From positions 32,648,753-32,712,752 of the forward strand of contig CM060181.1 in assembly GCA_030549775.1 (NCBI GenBank): DNA of 64,000 bases. Reading direction: 5' to 3'. Shown one piece after another: positions 1 through 10,923 of this stretch; position 1 is the stretch's first letter, and each line of letters begins with the position of its first letter. The translations under genes were made by a program, and so were the position numbers. Under the pieces are notes generated by a model. That model searched no databases, was not told the origin of the DNA, and saw nothing but the letters and a program-made list of their open reading frames with translations. Source of the DNA: Tamarix chinensis. Taxonomy: Eukaryota; Streptophyta; Magnoliopsida; Caryophyllales; Tamaricaceae.

Positions 1-58
1 AATAATAATGAGGGTAAAAATACTAATAAAAATAATAACGTTAATAATAATAATAGTG

Positions 59-101
<43 letters not shown>

Positions 102-139
102 TAATAACCATAATGATAATAATAATAATAATAAACATA

Positions 140-176
<37 letters not shown>

Positions 177-180
177 GGCT
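1..180. repeat. AAT/TAA trinucleotide microsatellite
   Basis: The first 180 bases are dominated by AAT/TAA units with occasional interruptions (AAC, AAG, AAT-CAT). The longest uninterrupted run is around positions 60-97. It is an imperfect, old trinucleotide array at the window edge and may continue upstream. Confidence 0.95.
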
Positions 181-780
181 AAGTTAATAATAGTACATTA
201 ATATTAATAGTCATAATAAGAAGGATAAAATAATAATAGTGACATTAATAATATTAATACCAAAAATATAATTTACATTGTAAATCAAGGGTTTAGGGTT
301 TGGGGAGTTTAGGGAGTCACCTAGGGTGTTGATGACACAGGTGGTGGTGCCGGCGCACGGCAGCGGCGGCGGCGGCGGCGCTGGGGGAGAAGAGGGTGGA
401 GGAGAGGTGGAAGGAGAAAGGAAGGGGAAAAAGGAGAGGGGCAGGGGTAAAGGGTGGTCTAGGGAGGTCGGGGAAGCTCTCCAGGTGGTTTTGGGTGGTA
501 GAGGGAGTGCTAGAAGTGGCGGCGCGGTGGCAGGCGGCGGCGAGAAGGTTGCGGGGTCTGGAGGCGCAGTTGGTCGGGAAGGTGACTTTGCACGTATGGG
601 TCGGCGCGTGCAGAGAAACCAGAGGGGTGAGGGAGGGCTGGTTAGGTGGAGGGCGCTGTAGGGAGGCGTTTCTGGGGTGGTTAGGGCGGCGGCGACAGGG
701 TGGTGATCTGAAGGGGAGGTGGCGAAAAGGGAGAATTCTGGCTGGGGGTTTGTGCGTGGCCAACGCCGAGGGTTTCGGGG

Positions 781-790
781 GTATTTATAG
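781..790 (-). promoter_or_regulatory. Putative LTR TATA box
   Basis: CTATAAATAC on the minus strand, inside the GC-rich LTR-like segment. It is the only canonical TATA box in that GC-rich block. Its promoter role is inferred from position only. Confidence 0.35.
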
Positions 791-932
791 GCTGGGGATC
801 GGGAGAATCGAGGGGGAGACAAGGGAGGACGGTCAGGCGGCGGATCAGGGCACGCCGGCCGGTGGTGGTGACCGACGCAGGTCTGCCATGGCAGACTTGC
901 AGGTTGGTCGGGGAAAGAAGGGAAAAGGTGCG

Positions 933-988
933 GCGGCCTAGGGGGAGGCTGGGGGTGTCGGCGGCCTAGGGGGAGGCTGGGGGTGTCG
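933..988. repeat. Perfect 28-bp tandem duplication in the GC-rich LTR block
   Basis: A 28 bp unit beginning GCGGCCTAGGGGGAGG occurs twice in direct contact (933-960 and 961-988) with no mismatch, indicating a recent local duplication within the LTR-like segment. Confidence 0.9.
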
Positions 989-1880
989 ACTGGTCGAGGG
1001 AGGGTGGCCGGCAGTCAGAAAAAACAGCACGCAGGCGGCGTGCAGGCGGCGCGCAGGTGGCGGTGTGCAGGTCGTGCGCGAGGGGAGGAAGAAGGTGACG
1101 GGCGGACCGACGGTCCAGGGAAAAGAAAAGAGGAGGAAAAACCGGCCGGTTCGGCGACCGTTAAAACGCCTCGTCAAAACGCGGTGTTTTGAGTATCGTT
1201 CGGATAAAGCGCGACGTCGAGAAGCTGGCAGGCAACGGTTACTCGCCTAATTCGGCGCGCAGCGTTTCAGCGACAGGACGGGAGAAACGCTGCGTTTCAC
1301 CGTGCGAGGACGGGCCGCGCGGCGCTGGGCCGCGGGAAGGAGAAAGGGAAAGGGGAAAAGGGCCGGGGCTGGGCAGCCCAAACGGGGAGAAGGGGGAGGA
1401 AAAGAAAAGAAAAGAAGAAAGAAAAAGAGAGAAGAAAAGAAAAAAGAAGAAGGGGAAAAGGAAAAATAATAATATGGGATATTTAAATTATTTAAAATAT
1501 TTGATGTATACAAAATAATATTTAAATTCATTTTTAGGCCAAATTAGGATTTTTAAGGGATTTTTCATAAATCCCTTTTTAATTAGCAAACACCTTAATT
1601 TTTCTCCAATTAAATTACTTATAAAATTATTAAAATTTAGAAACTATTTTCTCCTTCTTATTTTAATTAAAATAATTTATTTAATTAACTTTTTCTTTAA
1701 ATGCTTAATTAGCTAAAATACCCAAATTCCTCCTAATTAAAATACTTATAAATCTCTTCTTGATTTTCCTTAATTAAATACCCTTTTATTTTAATAAAAT
1801 TAATTTATTTAAATAATTTTCTAATAAAACCTCTTTTAAATATAATTTATAAAATTAGAAATTTTCGGGGTATTTCATCA

Positions 1881-2193
1881 CTACCCCCTTAAAAACAGAC
1901 TTCGTCCCCGAAGTCTCTGGAAGCGCCTAGGGTTAGGGTCGAAAATGCTCTAAGTAGCTAGAAAACCAAACTACCACAAATAACTATATAAACTACCCCC
2001 TTAGGAATAAACTTACTAAAGAAAATTTAAATCTACGAAAATAGGGACACCATACAAAAATAACACTTAAAAAAAAAAAACTACCCCCTTAGAGACGAAC
2101 TAAGGGTTGTTGTACCTGGGTATAAGTTCAATTTAAATACTAAATATTAAATATTAATATTGACTTTAATATTGTAATGCCAAATCTCTTTAG
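1881..2193 (-). other. Remnant next to the LTR with three polypurine-tract-like blocks
   Basis: The ten-base block CTACCCCCTT occurs at 1881-1890, 1993-2002 and 2091-2100. On the minus strand each reads AAGGGGGTAG. The first abuts the LTR end at 1880 as a polypurine tract should. The stretch probably represents the 3' internal end of the chromovirus element, cut off by the Athila-like element that begins near 2194. The last 100 bases are AATATT-rich. No coding sequence was recognised. Confidence 0.4.
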
Positions 2194-3380
2194 CCCCAAT
2201 GTGATTAATATTTACCCCAAATACCAAATCAAAACACTTTTCCATGAATTTCAACCAAAGTATGTATTGTAATGCTCTTTCGAGCCACTACACCCTATTG
2301 TCTATTAAGACTCATCTATCTCTAGTATGAATACAAAAATAGGCAAGGCATTTTTATGTATCATATTCCCCTTTTTTTTAGTTGTAAAAGCCAACCAACG
2401 TCTCTTGACTTTGTGTTTTGATTTCTAGTCATGCTAATGGAGCCCACTCCGACTCATCTCTCGAATCTCTCCGGATTTTTCTAAATAATAATAGAACAGT
2501 GATTAATGTTCTCTATTATTACAATTAAATCATTAACAAAACACATATGATAGGAAATTAGATTGGGCAAGGTTCAGATTCTCAACAAATTCAGATAAGG
2601 GGATTTCCCTTCACCTTGGCATAGATCAATTAGCCAATCATGGCTTTCAATAAGCTTAGCATCTTAAACATAGAGAATTGTATCAATTGAAAATAATAAA
2701 TAAAACCCAAAGAAAAAAAATATAATAACCTCTTTATTTAAGATGATAAATTCACTGTTCTATCCATCCGACCGAAAACAAGAATTTAAGATCAAGAGAT
2801 GGAAGATTGTGGATGAATTGAATGTAGGATTGGATTGGGTGATGCCAAACAAGTTATCCTAGATCTCTCTTTAGTGCTCTCAAAGCTGCCGTCTTTTTAT
2901 TCCATCTGTTCCTCTTCCAAAGTGAATTAAAAATATGTTTATATAGACTTAACTACCCATCAATATGGCCGTGTAAACCGACACGGTAGTTTTGTTTCTA
3001 TTATTCAGCTTTGCGCATGTTTCGCATTCCAGCCACATATTATTTATTTGACTTTGGATCGAGCTGATTTTTAATGCGTTGGAAAGATAAAAAATATATA
3101 TACAACTCTAATGTTCAACAATTTTCCAAATTCATACCACACAATGTTTGGAATTTTAAGTCTTTATTCCTTTTCATATTTTGAGCACTCGCATTTGCTT
3201 CTGTTTTGTTCTAGTTATGCGTTTTAGCTCCTTTTGATACCATATTCTTGAAATACCTACAAAATATGATCAAGAGAAGTAAACAAGAACAACTGGACTA
3301 AATTATGAAAAATACCATGATATAATCACATTAAATCTTTATGTTAAAGTTCATATGATTGACATAATTCATGCCTATCA
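2194..3380 (-). repeat. 3' LTR of the Athila-like element (distal end missing)
   Basis: This segment aligns with 11155-12343 in the same orientation, for example the shared stretches GAGATGGAAGATTGTGGATG and GCCACTACACCCTATTGT. Its inner end is at 3380, where the minus strand starts TGATAGGCATG directly after a polypurine tract. Similarity to the other LTR stops near 2194, so about 230 bp of the LTR end (R/U5 side on the minus strand) are missing. A TATA-like sequence (minus strand of about 2940-2948) is conserved in both LTRs. Confidence 0.85.
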
Positions 3381-3390
3381 ACTCCCCCAT
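3381..3390 (-). other. Polypurine tract of the Athila-like element
   Basis: On the minus strand this reads ATGGGGGAGT and directly precedes the 3' LTR start (TGATAGG...). It is the expected plus-strand DNA priming site for reverse transcription. Confidence 0.7.
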
Positions 3391-5273
3391 GATTAACTTA
3401 TTGCTTGTCCTCAAGCAGTCAACACATATAAAAGCACATAGTAGAAGTGATAGGTAAAAATGAGACCCTTTTCTCTGTAAAGATTGTTCAAACATTCACA
3501 TCACAACAAATCAAATCAACTCATCAACATCCCAAAATTCATCAAAATGTAAAAACACAATTTTGAAAAATATTATTCATGTTGCATAATTAGGAAAGAA
3601 GTGGAAATATATTGTTAAGTTCTCAAGTCAAAATCATGCAAAGAGGATCATGTAAGGATAAAATGTTGCATGGGTTGCAGGTAGCCATGAGCCAAACTCA
3701 TACAAGACTCAAGTTTCAAACTAGCAACCTCACTTTAGGTATTTGGAACACTCCTCTCTCATGTTTATTTATATGAATTAATTTTTAAGTTTCACTCAAG
3801 TCCTTGCACTTATAAACATGATCACCCATATGCTTGCAATACTTCTTAATTATCCACCACTATAAAGACTTAGAACACACAATAATCAAGAGGTCATATT
3901 AAGGTTATAATGGGGTCAAAGGTAAGATGGTTAAGACATTTTTTTCCTTTTTGGGCTACAAGTCTATAACCAATGAGGTGTGATCAATAATAGTTATACA
4001 AGTCTCTTTCACCTTTTTCAATATATTTTTTTCTTCTTTTTTTTTCTTCCAATTTTATTTCAATATTCTCAATGACTTCAACATGAAAAAACAAACCCAT
4101 ATTTCTTGTTCTTTTTTTTTTCACCATAATCATTCACCTTTTCATACCTCCTCCCATGCTTAAGATACAGCATACTCATACCTTTGTTTTCCATATACTC
4201 ATCACCCTACTTGCCCTAGACTAAGGTAGGGATACATGGTAAAGGTTACAAGTGTGGTTAGATCAATAAAATAAGCCAAAAACTCAAAAGGGTTAGCAAA
4301 TGATAAAATGTCAAGGTTAGGCTATTTGGCTAATGTAGCTTTTATAAGAAAAGAAAACGTGCCTCTATCATCTTAATACGTATCATAAGTCATATGTAAT
4401 TTTTAAAGAAAATCATTGCAAGTTATAGTTTCACAAGCCATGTTGGGACATCACACACAAGAGAAATATTAAGATTTTTTTTTGATGAATCGGTATTTTA
4501 GGCTCAAAATCTCACAAGGTCCAAATAAAAATGCCAGTTCTAATCCTTTAAATCATAGAACAAGTTGCCACATTAGTTACACTGCAATGAACCAGAAAAA
4601 AGTCACAATGCATATATGATCCTCAATTTCACTAACATAAATACACTTGTCCCTTAAGAATGCAACCAAAACATTTAAGCTCAAAAAATCAAAATCATTT
4701 TCAAGAAAATATTAGGGGGTCTCAACAAGTTAACTCAACTTAGTGCAACATCATGTTAAATGGCCTTCTATTATCATCATTAAAAGATCATTTCCCACTT
4801 TTTTTTTCAAAATTATCATTTTTTTTCAATTCATTTTTTTTAAACATAAGAAATGCATAATTATAAATATAATGCAAGAAACACAAGCAAAGGAAAATGT
4901 AGCCCTACAATATCTCCCCCATGCTTATAATTCACATTGTACCCAATGTGCTAACAAGGTAAAAGGGAAGAGAGGAGCTCACGGACCATGTTTACTCAAT
5001 GGGTGGTCGTGCAACACTGGCAGAATGTCCCTCGCCAGTTTTGGAGCCATGAGTAGTCTATAAGTGTGGTTGGGAAACTAAAAGCCTTAAAATCTCCCAA
5101 CATTTCAACACTTAGATTTTTATCGCTTCTTCATTTTTCTCCTTCCTATCTGTGAGTTAATATGAGATAAAAAAACAAAAGTGAAGGAAAAAAAACTAAG
5201 TAAATGAAAGCATAAACTTGGGTTGCCTCTTGAGAAGCGCTTGTTTAAAGTCGTTAGCTTGACTCTCTCATGT
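3391..5273 (-). other. Non-coding spacer between pol and 3' LTR of the Athila-like element
   Basis: This is the position where Athila elements may carry an env-like frame. I find no long open frame on the minus strand and no recognisable env-like domain. Sequence is AT-rich with long T runs (about 4020-4130 and 4795-4845). A run near 5225-5260 reads on the minus strand as AAGCGCTTCTCAAGAGGCAA, a conserved post-pol motif of Athila-type elements. Confidence 0.6.
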
Positions 5274-6471
5274 CTAATTTTTTTTTGTCAAGATAATAAC
5301 GGACTTGAGTTGTTCAACACCACCACCATTATATGGTTTTAATTGTTGATCGTTAACCATGAATGTTCCTTTTTTAGGATGCAAAATTTTCACCGCATCG
5401 GAGGGATATAAGTTTACGACTGAGAATCGGTCGGACCATCGGGATTTCAACTTTCCAAGGAAAAGCCTCAACCTAGAATTAAACAGAAGCACTTGTTGTC
5501 CCTAGAAAAAATCACGCTTTGAAATATGCTTATCATGTAACATCTTGGTATGTTCTTTGTAAAGCTTTGCATTCTCATACACATCAAAGAGAAACTTATT
5601 CATTTCGTTCCATCTTGGTATGTTCTTTGTAAAGCTTTGCATTCTCATACACATCAAAGAGAAACTTATTCATTTCGTTCAATTGAAGTTTCCTGTGCTC
5701 ACATGCATCATTTAAATTAAAGTTTAGAAATTTTAATGTGCAATATGCTTTATGTTCAAGTTCGACCGGGAGATGACATACCTTCTCATATACTAAACGG
5801 TAGGGGGACATGCCAATTGGAGTTTTGTATGCTGTTCTATAAGCCTAAAGTGCGTCATCTAATTTGATAGACCAATCTTTTCGTGTTATAATTACAATTT
5901 TTTCCAAAATCCGTTTAATCTCCCTATTGGTTAATTCAACTTGACCACTTGTATGAGGATGGTATGGAGTTGCCACTTTATGCTTGACTCCACACTTAGC
6001 TAGGAGGAATTGAAAATTTTGATTGCAAAAATGCTTCCCTCCATTACTAATGATAGATCTAGGTGTGCCAAATCGCCTAAAAATATTTCGTTTCAAGAAT
6101 TTAACAACCACCTTAGCATCATTCTTGGGAAGTGCCACAACTTCTACCCACTTAGACACATAGTCCACAACCACAAGGATATATTCATTACCAAAAGAAC
6201 AAGGGAACGGTCCCATGAAGTCTATACCCCAAACGTTAAACAACTCACAAACCATGATATGAGTTAAGGGCAATTTATGTTTTCAGGATATATTCCCAAT
6301 CCTTTGACACCTATCACAAGCAGAAACAAAGGTGTGAGCATCCTTAAAAATATTAGGCCAATGAAAGCCACATTGTAAAATCTTAGCCGTGGTCCTAGTT
6401 AGTTCAAAGTTACCTCCAACCTCCCTACTATGACAATGTTCTAGGATGGAATAAATCTCTTTATCATTCAC
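5274..6471 (-). pseudogene. Athila-like integrase, broken
   Basis: The minus-strand frames from 6471 to 5274 make up an integrase in pieces. The N-terminal zinc-binding region (6471-6283) retains the ACDRCQRIGN motif. The catalytic core (6273-5845) has [10 protein letters not shown] with the first acidic residue, then [12 protein letters not shown], where the family normally has Asp in the ISDGG motif, and [11 protein letters not shown] with the Glu. The second catalytic Asp therefore appears replaced by Asn. The C-terminal part (5811-5596 and 5492-5274) includes LFNSRLRLFLGKLKSRW, typical of gypsy integrase tails. A perfect 70 bp tandem duplication (5541-5680) further breaks the tail, since 70 is not a multiple of three. 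The product would be the enzyme that inserts the cDNA into host DNA; this copy cannot work. Confidence 0.85.
5541..5680. repeat. Perfect 70-bp tandem duplication inside the integrase region
   Basis: The unit starting CATCTTGGTATGTTCTTTG and ending CATTTCGTTC occurs at 5541-5610 and 5611-5680 without a single mismatch, in an element whose LTRs differ by several percent. The duplication is therefore much younger than the insertion. Confidence 0.95.
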
Positions 6472-6704
6472 TCATTAGCACAAATTCTAAACAGGTACGG
6501 ATCATCCCAAAAATTATACTTTACCTCAGAAAGAAACTTCCTTCTTTGGTGATATAAAATATGAGTGGGTAAGATGTTACCTGCCAAGAAATTGGCTATA
6601 TCAGCATACCATGGAGTAGGTGTGATTTGAAATTTGTAAAGGCGCTTATATGGAAATTCTTCATTTATAGAATTGGTTGGCTCTTCTATGACAGATTGAG
6701 GAAG

Positions 6705-8198
6705 TCATGAGAGATGATTTGCAACACTATTCTCACTCCCCTTTTTATCTTTAATCACCAAGTCGAACTCTTGGAGCAACAATATCCATCTTATTATCCT
6801 AGTCTTAGCATCTTTCTTAGCAAACAAGTACTTTAATGCAGAATAGTTAGTATAAACAATGACTTTATTCAATAATAAATAAGAATGAAACTTATCAAAT
6901 GCAAATACTATGGCCAAAAATTATTTTTCAATAGTAGCATAATTTTGTTGTGTAGAATTCAGAATTCTACTAGTATAGTAAATGGTTCGAAAAATTTTAT
7001 CCTTCCTTTGACCCAGCACAACACCAACAGAAAAATCACTTGCATCGCACATTAGTTCAAAGGGTAAATTCCAATTAGGAAATGCCATAATAGGTGCACT
7101 AATCAAATTTTCTTTCAAATATTGAACACATCCAAATACTCATCATAAAAAATGAAAGTAGCATCTTTAACAAGCAACTCACATAGGGGCTTAGATATTT
7201 TTGAGAAGTCTTTAATGAACCTTCAATAAAACCCAGCATGCCCCCAAAAAATCCTGATACCTTTAACAATAGATGGAGGGGAAAGTTTTTCAATTACTTC
7301 AATTTTCGCCTTATCAACTTCAATCCCCTTGTTAGAGATTTTTTGACCCAGAACAATCCCCTCTTAGACCATAAAGTGACATTTTTCCAATTAAGGACTA
7401 AATGTGTGTCTTCATATCTTTTCAACACTTTTTCTAAATTATTTAGGCATGTATCAAAAGAACATCCAAACACAGAAAAATCATCCATAAAAATTTCCAT
7501 GAAATCCTATACCATATCATGAAAAATTGCCATCATGCATCTTTGAAAAGTAGCTGGAGTATTGCACAATCCGAAAGGCATTCTCCTATATGGAAACATA
7601 CCGTAAGGACATATGAATGTGGTTTTTCTTGACCCTCAAGTGTAATAGGGATTTGTATGTAACCCAAATACCCATCTAGGAAATAGTAGAATTCGTGGCC
7701 TGCTAGCCTATCTATCATCTGATCAATGAAAGGAAGAGGGTAATGGCCTATTCTAGTGGCATCATTTACTTATCTATAATCCATATAAACACGCCAGCTT
7801 GTTACGGTATGTGTAGGAATCAAGTCATTCTTATCATTAGCAAAAAAAATAATACCCCACTTTTTAGGTACCACTTGCACTGGACTAACCCACACACTAT
7901 CAGATGTGGGATAGATTATGACTGCATTGAGTAATTTTATCACCTCTTTTTTCACCACTTCTTGCATCATGGGATTAAGTCGTCGTTGAGGTTGCACCAC
8001 TGGCTTACAACCCTCCTCCATCAAAATTTTATGCATGCATATAGATGGACCGATTCCTTTTAAGTTTGCAATGGTCCATCGAAAAACTATTTTGTGCTCC
8101 TTCAATACCCTTAGTAGCTTCTCTTCCATCAACCTGCTCAAATAAGATGAAACAATCACTAGAAGAAAAGTAGAACCATCTAAAAACACATATTTCAA
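6705..8198 (-). pseudogene. Athila-like reverse transcriptase / RNase H, broken
   Basis: The minus-strand reading from 8198 gives the conserved lead-in to Athila RT, with VSSYLSRLMEEKLLRVL and PVVQPQRRLNP, then WVSPVQVVPKK. Further on are DRLAGHEFYYFLDGYLGYIQI (7718-7533) and FMDDFSVFG (7500-7294), the latter holding the F-x-D-D active-site motif intact. RNase H follows with LMCDASDFSVGVVLGQ (7118-6921) and the segment at 6917-6705. The reading is split over at least five frames or interrupted frames; for instance a stop at 6918-6920 replaces the Glu usual after TIEK. The product would copy element RNA into DNA; this copy is dead. Confidence 0.88.
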
Positions 8199-8407
8199 AT
8201 GAGAGGGGAAAGGTTTGAGCTCAAGTTGAGGAGGCTCTTCGATGGAGGGTTTTAATTTTTTTTTATCTCATCATGCTCCAAGCCTCTAAGTGTGGCCTTA
8301 AAAATCTAGGATATGAAGGAGATGCCTCCAAATAGTGGATTACTTTTGTAAGGCTCTCATATTCCTCATGATCACCAAGTCCATTCATGAGACATGCTTC
8401 TAATGGG

Positions 8408-9018
8408 TCATCTAATTTGTTTACTTGAAAAATAATCACTAATACACTCATCAATAGAATCAATATGTAAGCAAGTATCTTCTCTATGAGGGTGTTTCAT
8501 GCCATCAAATACATTAAAAACAATTAGTTCATCATTAATCCTCAAAATTAGTTTACCCTCATGAACATCAATAAGAGTTCTACCTGCCACCAAAAATGGT
8601 CTCCCTAGAATTAGAGGTACATCATGGTCCTCTTCCATCTCTAGAACGACAAAATCCACGGGAAAGATGAACTTGTCAACTTATACCAGCACTTCTTCAA
8701 TAATACCATGCAGATACTTGATTGATTGATTCTCCAGTTGGAGAGATATGGCATGCCCTTTGGTTCACCTTATCCAAGCTTCATGAAAATGGAAAAGGGC
8801 ATGAGTTCAATGCTTGCACCAAGATCACAAAGAACCTTATCAAAATGTAAACTACCGATATTGTAAGGAATAGTAAAACTCCCTAAATCTTTTAGCTTAG
8901 GCGATAGTTTGTTTTGGAGCATAGCATAACACTCGTCATGAAGTTTAACCATCTCGCAATCCTCTATTTTCCTTTTGTTAGCTAAAATTTCCTTTAAAAA
9001 TTTAGCATAACTAGGCAT
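8408..9018 (-). pseudogene. Athila-like aspartic protease region, broken
   Basis: The minus-strand peptide from 9018 contains LCDLGASIELMPFSIF, where DLGAS corresponds to the D-(S/T)-G-like active site in its Athila form. A second frame (8659-8408) holds VPLILGRPFLVAGRTLIDV, the flap and C-terminal part typical of this protease family. The two parts are separated by stops around 8660-8769. The normal role is processing of the Gag-Pol polyprotein. Confidence 0.82.
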
Positions 9019-9438
9019 TTGGGTTAAAGCATCAACAAATGGAATATTTATATGTAATTTCTTAAAAAAATTTAGAAACTTAGAAAATTATGTATCCAAC
9101 TTTTTTTGTTTCAACCTTTGGGGAAATGGGATGCGAGGTTGATAAGGTTTTACCTCATGATACGAACCATCACAAGGTGTGGGGTTATCTCTTACCTCCT
9201 TTTGAGAATCAGAAATTTCTATGGGCTGCTCATCAACTACTTTTTTTTACCCTTTTTCTTCCAAGCTCGGAGATGGTATATTAGATAACTCTTTACCACT
9301 CCTCAAAGTGATTGCCTTTGCATCCTCTTGTGGATTCCTTTCTGTATTGCTAGTTAAGGTTCCCTGGTCTCTTTTGGAGATCATAGTTGCCAATTGTCCT
9401 ACTTGCACCTCCAAGTTCTTCAAAGAAGCATCCTCATT

Positions 9439-10640
9439 TTACATTCGAGATTCTTGATTTTGGAATCTAGACTCACTTTGGTTTACGAACTTAGTAAGCA
9501 ATTCTTCCAAACTTGGTCTTGGTTCAAAGGTCGTGATTTGGTATCTAGGAGGTGGTCTTACTTGACTTGGAGCCTGATTTAGGTGTTGATTTCTCCAAGA
9601 AAAAATTTGGGTGATTCCTCCAACCAAGATCGTAGGTGTTCGAGTAAGGATTATTATTGGTCTTTCCAAAATTTGACACAAAATTAGCCTACTCACAAGA
9701 TTGTACAAAAGGGTTACCCATCTGGCACTCATTGCTAGTGTGAGGTCCACCACATAAGTCACATCTCACAATCAGAAACTGCATAGTAGAAGCACTCAAG
9801 TTAGCTACTTGTTTAGTCAAAGCATCAAACTGAGCCGAAAGAGTAGTGATGACATGACAGAATGGATGCCCGCACTCCTACTCGGTAATCTCTCAGCATG
9901 CCACTGATGACTGTTAGTTAATAACTCCTCAATAAAATCATAGGCATCTTCCGGGGTCTTATTTATGATTGTCCCACCTACAGCTGCATCAAGCATGGAA
10001 TGATTAGTAGAAAACAAGCTGTTATAAAAAGACTGAACCTGTAGCCAATTTGGTAGACCATAGTGAGGAAATTTTCTCAGCAATTCTTTGAATCGTTCCC
10101 ACACTTCATATAATGATTCTTGATCATTCTGCACAAAAGTAGTAATATCATTTCTCATCTTAGCAGTTTTTGATGGTGGGAAAAATTTAGCAAGAAATTG
10201 CCAAGCCATATCATCCTACGTAGTAATTGATCCCATCGGCAAAGAATGTAACCAACTCTTAGCTTTATTTCTAAGAGAGAAGGGGAAAATCCTAAGCCTT
10301 ATGGCATCATCAGAAACCCCATTCTGCCTAAAAGTATCACAAATCTCAAGAAAATTAGCAATATGAGCATTTGGGTCATTGTTTGGAAATCCTCGAAATT
10401 GAACTACAGTTTGAATCATCTAAATAACGATTGGTTTAATTTCAAAGTTGTGTGCCTACATGGCTGGTCATCTGATGCTGGAACCTGTACCATCTAGATT
10501 TGGGGTGGCATAATCCTTAAGAGATCTATCCACTGGAGCTTGTACTTGTACTTGAAGTAGTGGATGTGGAAGAGCCAGATTGTATTATAAATTTGGATTC
10601 AATAATTGTGGAGGACACATGTCTTGTGGATTAGGAGCTT
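9439..10640 (-). pseudogene. Athila-like gag (capsid), broken
   Basis: Minus-strand frames at 10419-10216, 10209-9817 and 9762-9439 give a Retrotrans_gag domain: DPNAHIANFLEICDTFRQNG, LRIFPFSLRNKAKSWLHSLP, then WQFLAKFFPPSKTAKMRNDI and the ESLYEVWERFKELLRKFPHY segment. The first two frames are the same reading frame separated by one TAG (10213-10215) where the family has Trp, consistent with TGG to TAG. Family-like peptide can be followed further upstream to about 10600 but with more stops. Gag would form the particle in which reverse transcription occurs. Confidence 0.85.
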
Positions 10641-10899
10641 TTGGTTCCTAGTGTTTTCCATGAATTTGTCACTTCTATCCACTCTATGCAACCCATGGAA
10701 AGTCCTCTCAATATCTGGATCAAATGGCTCTAACTCACCCCCACAAGAGTGGGTCATACACTAGAAATCCTATGCAAAGTCAGAAAACCACTCAAACAAA
10801 ATTTAAAAGGATCAGAAATAAAATAAAATAGAATAAATAGAAACACAAATATCTAAAGCAAAGAAAATTTCTCGGATCCCGAAGTCACTTGTTTCCTAG
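10641..10899 (-). other. 5' leader between primer site and gag
   Basis: Untranslated leader of the Athila-like element on the minus strand. No open frame of note. Confidence 0.5.
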
Positions 10900-10917
10900 T
10901 CCCTGGCAACAGCGCCA
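10900..10917 (-). other. Primer binding site, tRNA-Asp type
   Basis: The minus strand reads TGGCGCTGTTGCCAGGGA, close to TGGCGCCGTTGCCGGGGA, the site used by Athila/Tat elements and matched to the 3' end of tRNA-Asp (family knowledge). It lies 6 bases inside the LTR end at 10924. Confidence 0.85.
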
Positions 10918-10923
10918 AAAACT

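Larger units (their letters stand above)
181..1880 (-). repeat. Partial LTR of a Ty3/gypsy (chromovirus-type) element, GC-rich
   Basis: Read on the minus strand, the segment begins at 1880 with TGATGAAATACCCCG, similar to the TGTAATACCCC start of many plant chromovirus LTRs. On its outer side lies CTACCCCCTT (1881-1890), which on the minus strand is an AAGGGGGTAG polypurine tract. Inside, a block of about 1.1 kb (about 320-1400) is strikingly GC- and purine-rich on the plus strand, unlike the AT-rich surroundings. A TATA box (CTATAAATAC, minus strand) sits at 781-790, so the GC-rich part to its left may be transcribed R/U5 leader. Open frames here on either strand are Pro/Ser-rich or Gly/Arg-rich low-complexity translations and are not called as genes. 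The far end of the LTR was not located, and assignment to a family is inference. Confidence 0.5.

Noticed and set aside
211..941. Overlapping long open frames on both strands in the GC-rich block
   Set aside because: Pro/Ser- and Gly/Arg-rich low-complexity translations caused by skewed GC-rich sequence; no domain, and the block looks like LTR.
4743..5063. 106-codon plus-strand open frame
   Set aside because: Lies antisense to the Athila-like element in its non-coding spacer, begins in a T-rich run, and has no protein-like features.
10900..10917. tRNA gene fragment
   Set aside because: It is the primer binding site complementary to a tRNA 3' end, at the expected distance from the LTR, not a tRNA gene.
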